Below, piece after piece: positions 58,801-64,000 of a stretch of 64,000 nt of DNA (within the stretch, counting starts at the first letter, position 1; each line of letters opens with the position of its first letter). Origin of the DNA: Cryptomeria japonica (taxonomy: Eukaryota > Streptophyta > Pinopsida > Cupressales > Cupressaceae). The stretch lies in the NCBI RefSeq assembly GCF_030272615.1, contig NC_081410.1, positions 287,805,957 to 287,869,956 of the forward strand, read 5' to 3'. Both the position numbers and the translations under genes were made by a program. The notes beneath the pieces are model-generated. The model saw nothing but the letters and a program-made list of their open reading frames with translations, was not told the DNA's origin and did not search any database.

Positions 58801-60027
58801 CTTAAAAGACACATGAAATTACAAGTCAGGTCAGGCCCCAAAGTGGGTCTCACTAAAAAAAATTTGTTTTCATGCCACTGACCTTCAAAATGTCTCATGA
58901 ACCTTAAACATGCCTCTGGAATCGATCAACACACTTTTTGGATCATTAAAGTGAGTTTCGTGACTTTTAGGCGCTTGCACCACATTTTCGCATTTAATCG
59001 CAAAGATGTAATTTTCAAACTGGTCAAAACATCTTTCTGGACTTTGCTAACTAACAGGCGTGTACTCTAATATACAAACATAAACTTTGCCAAGCTGTTT
59101 CTCAAGACGAATCCCGAGTGAAGAAATATTAATGGTGAAAGATGACCAACTGTCCTTGTCAGCACTGCGGACCTGATAAAGTCAATGCGTAGGGAACTCA
59201 TGACACCTTTCTTAAAAATATCAAATGATCTCCGTAGACCCTTAAATATGAGGCATAGGTACCTTGAAGTACATATCAAAAATTAGAATGCTCAGTTCGA
59301 CTAAGAAGATGATAGGGTGCAAATGGTGCGCTCATGAAAATAGCCACTTTAATTGATGTAGCAATGAAAATACGGAACACTGAATAAGGTGGCTCAAGAA
59401 ACCCTTTTGAAAACTGATCAAATGGATTGGCAGGAGTTTGAAATTTGAAACATAGCTTGTCTTTTATACCAACAATAGCCTAGAAAAAAAAATTTGACAT
59501 GAAATTCACTGAGGCACCTTTTACAAATATGCAAAGCGAGGCTCTGACTAGCTCCTGAAACAAGGACTTTGCAAACTATAAACTGCAAACGGATTGAGCT
59601 TACCAAACTGAGCAAATGGATTCACAGGGACTTGAGATTTGGTATGTTTACTCACATTTATGCATAAAATTTAGTGCACTTTGAATTTCACCATGAAAAT
59701 AAACCGATCAAAAGTTATAGGCGCTCAAAGTAGGCCACTTAATGAAATCTGCATTTGCACCTAACCTGCACTTTAAGCTCACCCCTTGAAAAGGGTACTA
59801 GATAAATTGAGCCAAACTGAATTTTGAAAGCTATAACACACTGCATAAGCTAAATGAAAGGTGTACAACAAGTTTCCAAAGCCTTACCCTTTGAAAATCA
59901 ACTGGCTCTATTTTACCCTCTCTCTAACTAGGCCACCTGAATGAGATTAGGTGCCTTTTTGAAAATGGGAATAGCAAATTTTTTGTAATGGGCCTTTCAA
60001 ATTACTCAAATTTAATGAGTCCCAATA
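55818..60027 (-). repeat. Right LTR of element D
   Basis: 4210 bases, closely matching the left LTR throughout. It ends CCCAATA rather than CCCAACA (a C-to-T change). It contains an extra stretch near 58100 (TTTTATAGTTTGGGACC) not found on the left. TTCGC-type motif blocks lie at 57180 and 57285. Confidence 0.9.
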
Positions 60028-60032
60028 GTGGG

Positions 60033-60480
60033 TATATTCATTGGTTGGTTTTGTAATGTGCAGTCAATCAGTTGTGGATGTACTAAGGATAAATTTTGGA
60101 CAGGTTCAAGAGCGGTCATGGTATTGTCATCACAACTACAGATCAAAAAGTTGAGTTCAAGAAGGATATCTTGTGTAAGTGTCTCAAGACCAGGAAGAGT
60201 CAGAACATTATTATTAAAGTTCACGTTAATATTTAGTTGATCTAATCTAATAGAAATACTTGTAGCGTCGTTCCCTACGCCAAACTGGACGTCATATCAT
60301 GGTTCGACAATAATAAGATCAGTAGATAGATTTTCATCATTTACATTAGATGATTCAGAGTTTGATCCTGAGTAGATATTATCATGAATAGGATTGTTGT
60401 CATAGTCATTGGAGTCATCGGATGAAGTTTTCGAGTCCTCTTCAAGTGATTTAGTGAGTATGTGTATGGTATCAATACCA
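60033..60480 (-). pseudogene. pol: pol linker of Tat element B upstream of insertion D
   Basis: The minus strand codes an acidic linker (SLEEDSKTSSDDSNDYD, then LTLPGLETLTQDILLELN), equivalent to the region before RT in element A. It contains one stop. The reading frame meets that of 49111 across element D. On its right it is cut by the LTR of element E. Confidence 0.65.
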
Positions 60481-60485
60481 ACATC

Positions 60486-61628
60486 TTAAAATTGGTCATC
60501 TAAACCATGGGCCCCTAATCTCGACAACATCACCAAGGTCCTAACCAAAGGCAATTAAAGCAATCTTGAGCACATTATTAATTCTTTAATCATCAAATGT
60601 CACATGACAAATCAATTACTCAATATTAATTAAATATTTATTTAATTAATTGAATCATTCCAAGAAAATCATTTTTGATTAATTATCCTATTTTAATTTA
60701 TTAAATATGCTTGCATATTTAATTAATTAATAAATTTGCCATTTAATCATGCGAAAAAAATTAATTTATTACAAAAGAGGAATTAATTACAAAGCAAGAG
60801 TTGAATTGAAAATAAAATAAAAGAATTGAATTGAGAGAGAAATCAAACTTGAGATATTATTTCTTTTTCTAAATTTGGAACTTGAAATTAGAAAAATAAT
60901 TAATTGAATTATTGAATTATTCTCTAGAATTGGAACTCAAAGCTTTTCAGAAAAAGAAGTTCAGTTGCATTGAAAAGACTCTTTTCTTGAATAAATAAAA
61001 TAATTATCTATATTTATCACAAATGCATGGAATTAATTTAATGTTATTTTCTAATGCAACTTGAACTTCTTATTTGAATACATTTCAATTAATGCATAAT
61101 TGGAATCTATCTCAAGGTTAACTGAACCTGATTTCTCAGTTATTTTCAATTAATCATAAATTGAGCTTTTTCATCACCTCTCTTGTGAATTCTCTATAAA
61201 TTCAGTCTTCAGCTCTCATTCCAATTTACCCCAAAGATTTTTGAGAACACGCTTGGAGATTATTATTACACTGATTTTTGCTCTAGAGTCATTGAATATA
61301 TTTGCTTGCTTTTTAGCTTTTTGCATATTTAGTTTTATCCATATTGTTTGAATTCGTTATTGCTTGAATTATTCATTCATATTGCATTCATTTTAGCTTA
61401 ATATCATGCTCATATAGATTAAATCCTTCATCTTGGTGTAGTCTAGTCCTTGGTATTGCTTATAAAAATCTGAGAGCAATCTTATACTCGCATCTTTTAG
61501 AAGGCAATCGGTCGATTTGTTATGGTTTATTATTTATTGCTTATATCTGTCTAACCATACATGTAATGACTTAATTGAAGTGTTGTGTCCTATAGATACA
61601 GATCCTTATTCCACTTTTCACACACACA
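60486..61628 (+). repeat. 5' LTR of Tat element E
   Basis: From AAAATTGGTCATC (the normal start TGTAATACCCT is missing or altered) to CACACA. A TATAAA lies at 61195-61200, followed by the conserved CAGCTCTCATTCC block. The end is placed four bases before the primer site. Confidence 0.85.
61195..61200 (+). promoter_or_regulatory. TATA box in the LTR of element E
   Basis: TATAAA in TCTCTATAAATTCAGTC, conserved in position with 32673-32678 and followed by AGCTCTCATTCC. It is the probable promoter for genomic RNA. Confidence 0.65.
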
Positions 61629-61632
61629 TTTC

Positions 61633-61650
61633 TGGCACCCACCATGGGGT
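61633..61650 (+). other. Primer binding site of element E
   Basis: TGGCACCCACCATGGGGT begins with the TGG that pairs with a tRNA CCA end and lies four bases after the LTR. I cannot assign the tRNA with confidence. Confidence 0.8.
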
Positions 61651-61797
61651 AAAAGACTACATTTTTCGGCCTCCAAAAGTGACTTTTTTTTATTTTTGTT
61701 ATTTTTCAAATTTTTGACTTTTCGGATTTTTCGTCCGTACAGCCTCTGCATCATCTTGTACAACTTTTTTTCACAGGGTGAAACGACAAACTGCAGG

Positions 61798-61897
61798 TGT
61801 CGTATGAATAGGAATTCTGTATCGTACGAAATTGAATTCTTTATCGTACTCAAAGGAATCTTGTATCGTACAATCTAGTAAACTCTATCGTACAGCT
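61798..61897 (+). repeat. 22-base motif array in the leader of element E
   Basis: TCGTA cores start at 61800, 61822, 61844, 61866 and 61888, an exact 22-base period. Units share GAATYTNTATCGTAC. Weaker copies continue to the left at about 61757 and 61736. Confidence 0.9.
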
Positions 61898-63079
61898 CTG
61901 TATTTTTCTGTTTAAAAAGGCAAAAAAGCAAATTTCATGATCTTGGTTTTCTGTTCAAATTGATTATTTTGATGATTGACGCTAGCTGTTTATCTGTCTA
62001 TCTTAGAATTTTTTTTCATAGCCTAATCAGTTTTTGCAGAACGCTTGTCGAAGAATATGCTTGTTGCACAAAGACAATATGACTACTTTTTCATTGTCTT
62101 TGCAAGTTTCCTCAAGAGAATCGACCAAACATTGTGTATTCTTTCAATTCATTTTTAGGCACCTAAATTGCTATTTGGTTAAAGAACAAATCTGTATTTC
62201 ATGTTTTCAAAAGATTCTAAGAGGTAGGAGAGTATGCTCATCTTTTTCTAGACAATCAGAAATCCAAACCCTTGAGGCTTTTTCTTTGTTTGAGATTTGT
62301 ACATCTTTAGCAAGCCTACCCTCTTGAGGAGCTTAAAAACTCTTAAAGCCATTATGGCTGGTGTGAGGGGAGTGACCTAAGTGGGAATGACTAAACACCA
62401 AGTACTCCAACCCACTATAAAATAAACGTGATTTGATGAAAATTAAGTCAACGACAATGCTCAGGAATAGCTCTCCTTCGTACCTTCGGGTATATTAAAC
62501 CTTGGTTTTCAAGGCTAGGATACCTCTTAATTGAGTTTATACCTCAACGCACCAAATGGACCCCTTACTAGATCCAATTAAAATTAGAAGCTACCCGGTT
62601 CACCTCCGAAAGGGGGATAATCTTTATGCAAGAGAGAGAGTAACTCTCCCAAGATACTTGTCATCTCGTGCCCCCATTAGCGTTTGGATTCAGATAATAC
62701 AGCATTGAGAATCCATTGCGCGAGACTTAGTGACCATATTTTTATTAGCTATTGGGTGTGTACCTGAGTCTACAAGCAAAGGTTTTCTTCTCTCACCAAA
62801 TTCCTTAGGGCTTGCATGTTGTGATTGGAGTTACTATTCATACTACGTGTTTTCTATGTTTTCATCCCTAAAACTAAAACTGGAATACCAAAACTAGAGA
62901 AAACAAGAAACAAACTCAGTGATCAAAAAATCTATCCGTATCAGAACTAATCTATCCTAAGTCAAAATTTTGTCCAAAACTAGTCTATCCTGGTCAAAAA
63001 TCAGTCCATCTCAGAATTGGTCATACTCAGTTGTCATACTCAGATATTGAAAAACTCATAATTTTAGTCTCTGCCCTAT

Positions 63080-63385
63080 TACCATTCATACGAATCTGAT
63101 CATTTGTCATCCTACTCCATATCTTGTGTCGTACAAGTCTGATAATTTGTCGTTTGAGCTCAATCCTCTGTCATACAAAACAAAACAGTCTATCATTTGA
63201 AGCGAACTCCTGTGTTGTACGATACAAAACTGCACTGAATCTTTTGTCATTTTGGACAACCCATTTGTCATATGGTACTAGGTAGCCACTCATACGAAAC
63301 AAAACTGTTGCCATCCTGGAGCTATTAAATTGTCGTCTGGCTCAGTAAATCATGTCGTACGAATCTTTGATTTTGTCAGTACAGA
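63080..63385 (+). repeat. 21-22-base motif array, second in the leader of element E
   Basis: TCAT/TCGT/TTGT cores start at 63086, 63107, 63129, 63150, 63171, 63193, 63215, then 63247, 63268, 63290, 63311 (as CCAT), 63333, 63355 and 63376. All steps but one are 21 or 22 bases. The motif varies between TTTGTCATAYGG and TGTCGTACGA. Confidence 0.85.
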
Positions 63386-63776
63386 ACAATAAAACTTGCC
63401 TAAAATAGTCCACAATGAACATAATACTAGTTATCATCATCCTAAGCATAAACAGATCAAGACACTCTACCTCTTCCATTTGCATTGCATGATTTGGTCG
63501 ATCATCATTTAGCTAGTTCAATCAACTACTTATCAAACCTAAGTCACTTAGATAACATCTTATACAGGATAGATCATTCTTGAAACCAGACCGAAATCTT
63601 AGTCACTACTCTAGAATCAACTTAGATAAACATCTTATACATGATAGATCTTTCTTGAAACCAGACTAAATCTCAGTTGTTTCTCTCAAATAATACATTA
63701 ACCAAACAACTAGCTCTGAAATTGATCTTGACCTTTGCATCACAAATAGCTTTAGGTCACACTAATCCATAAAAAA

Positions 63777-64000
63777 ATGCCTAGTCAAACCAGGAGTTCC
63801 CATAAGAAAGAAGCCAAAGGCAAAGGATAACCCTTCACATATCAAGATAACCCATACTACATGAAGGACCCGCTCACTGACAAACCTTCATCATCAAAAG
63901 TACTAGTTTTTGATGAACCTGAACCTCCAGAAAAATAAATTCATGACTGTCAAAAGGATAAAGACTTTGGAAAAATGATGAACTCTATCCTGACTAGAGA
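63777..64000 (+). pseudogene. gag: gag start of Tat element E (runs off the window)
   Basis: ATG 63777 opens a Lys/Ser-rich N-terminus (PSQTRSSHKKEAKGKG), with TAA after 17 codons and another TAA about 36 codons later in the same frame, then continues open to the edge (DKDFGKMMNSILTR). A basic start is usual for Tat Gag. The position downstream of primer site and leader supports it. Confidence 0.6.

Larger units (their letters stand above)
49117..60027 (-). mobile_element. Element D: non-autonomous retroelement with 4.2-kb LTRs
   Basis: Two direct repeats of 4.2 kb (49117-53342, 55818-60027), each starting TGTTGTTCACC and ending CCCAACA or CCCAATA, surround 2.5 kb. No RT, integrase or protease is seen, as in LARD-type elements. 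The orientation is inferred from the minus-strand ORF and a primer-site-like sequence at 55799-55814; a second inverted copy at 53344 makes it uncertain. It sits within pol of element B: the flanking B reading frames rejoin in frame if five bases (CTAGG / GTGGG, a decayed target duplication) are counted once. Confidence 0.75.
61651..63776 (+). other. Untranslated leader of element E
   Basis: About 2.1 kb without a convincing ORF between primer site and gag. It holds two motif arrays (61736-61900 and 63080-63380). A middle part (62330-62560) includes GGGAGTGACCTAAGTGGG and CTTCGGGTATATTAAACC, which look like ordinary unique leader sequence. Confidence 0.7.
60486..64000 (+). mobile_element. Tat element E, 5' part (continues beyond the window)
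   Basis: LTR, primer site, leader of about 2.1 kb and gag start, in order on the plus strand. The LTR matches 31998-33090 and the LTR start of element B, so E and B belong to the same or close families. The first few LTR bases appear lost at the junction with element B. Confidence 0.85.

Noticed and set aside
61798-63385. CRISPR array
   Set aside because: Regular spacing exists, but units are 21-22 bases without true spacers, the genome is a plant and the arrays lie in a retrotransposon leader.

Overview
This window is a dense, nested graveyard of plant retrotransposons. I see no host protein-coding gene, rRNA or tRNA. Plant markers include Ty3/gypsy elements of the Tat lineage (dual RNase H), a Copia gag with an initiator-Met-tRNA primer site, and LINEs with a C-terminal RNase H. 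The very long LTRs and deep nesting suggest a large-genome plant. A gymnosperm/conifer is my best guess, but it is an inference.

Layout. (A) 1-~13617, + strand: 3' part of a Tat element with gag, protease, G-patch segment, RT, two RNase H regions and integrase. Downstream, on the opposite strand, is a plant-mobile-domain (PMD) gene (8655-10582), then a polypurine tract and a 1.48-kb LTR. (LARD-like 1) 13618-19700: remnant of an unidentified minus-strand retroelement with a LTR-like start at 14164 and a long broken ORF (15080-17772). (Copia) 19723-23122, minus: gag, primer site and one LTR; pol is missing. 23123-24080: diverged antisense Tat LTR. (LINE-1) ~24080-31697, minus. 31700-~33090: internally deleted Tat copy, followed by an inverted LTR piece. 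(LINE-2) ~33336-38812, minus, 5'-truncated, with an intact 357-codon open frame near its 3' end. (C) 38815-41107, +: LTR, primer site and gag start of another gypsy element. (B) 41108-49111 plus 60033-60480, minus: second Tat element, again with a PMD gene on the opposite strand. (D) 49117-60027: unusual element with two ~4.2-kb LTRs and a 2.5-kb interior coding an unknown acidic protein, inserted into the pol of B. (E) 60486-64000, +: 5' LTR, primer site, long leader and gag start of a third Tat element, which runs out of the window.

The most interesting signal is the antisense PMD unit of A and B. Both copies have a TATA-like box, a leader with arrays of short repeated motifs, and a splice-acceptor-like site at the homologous position just before the ORF. 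Leader motif arrays of 18-22 bp spacing (about two helical turns) also occur upstream of gag in E, with a motif resembling the one upstream of the PMD ORF of B. In the PMD gene of A all nine in-frame stops are TAG or TAA where Gln is plausible, with no frameshift, suggesting decay mainly by C-to-T change.

All coordinates of element ends without a visible LTR terminus are approximate; no alignment program was run.
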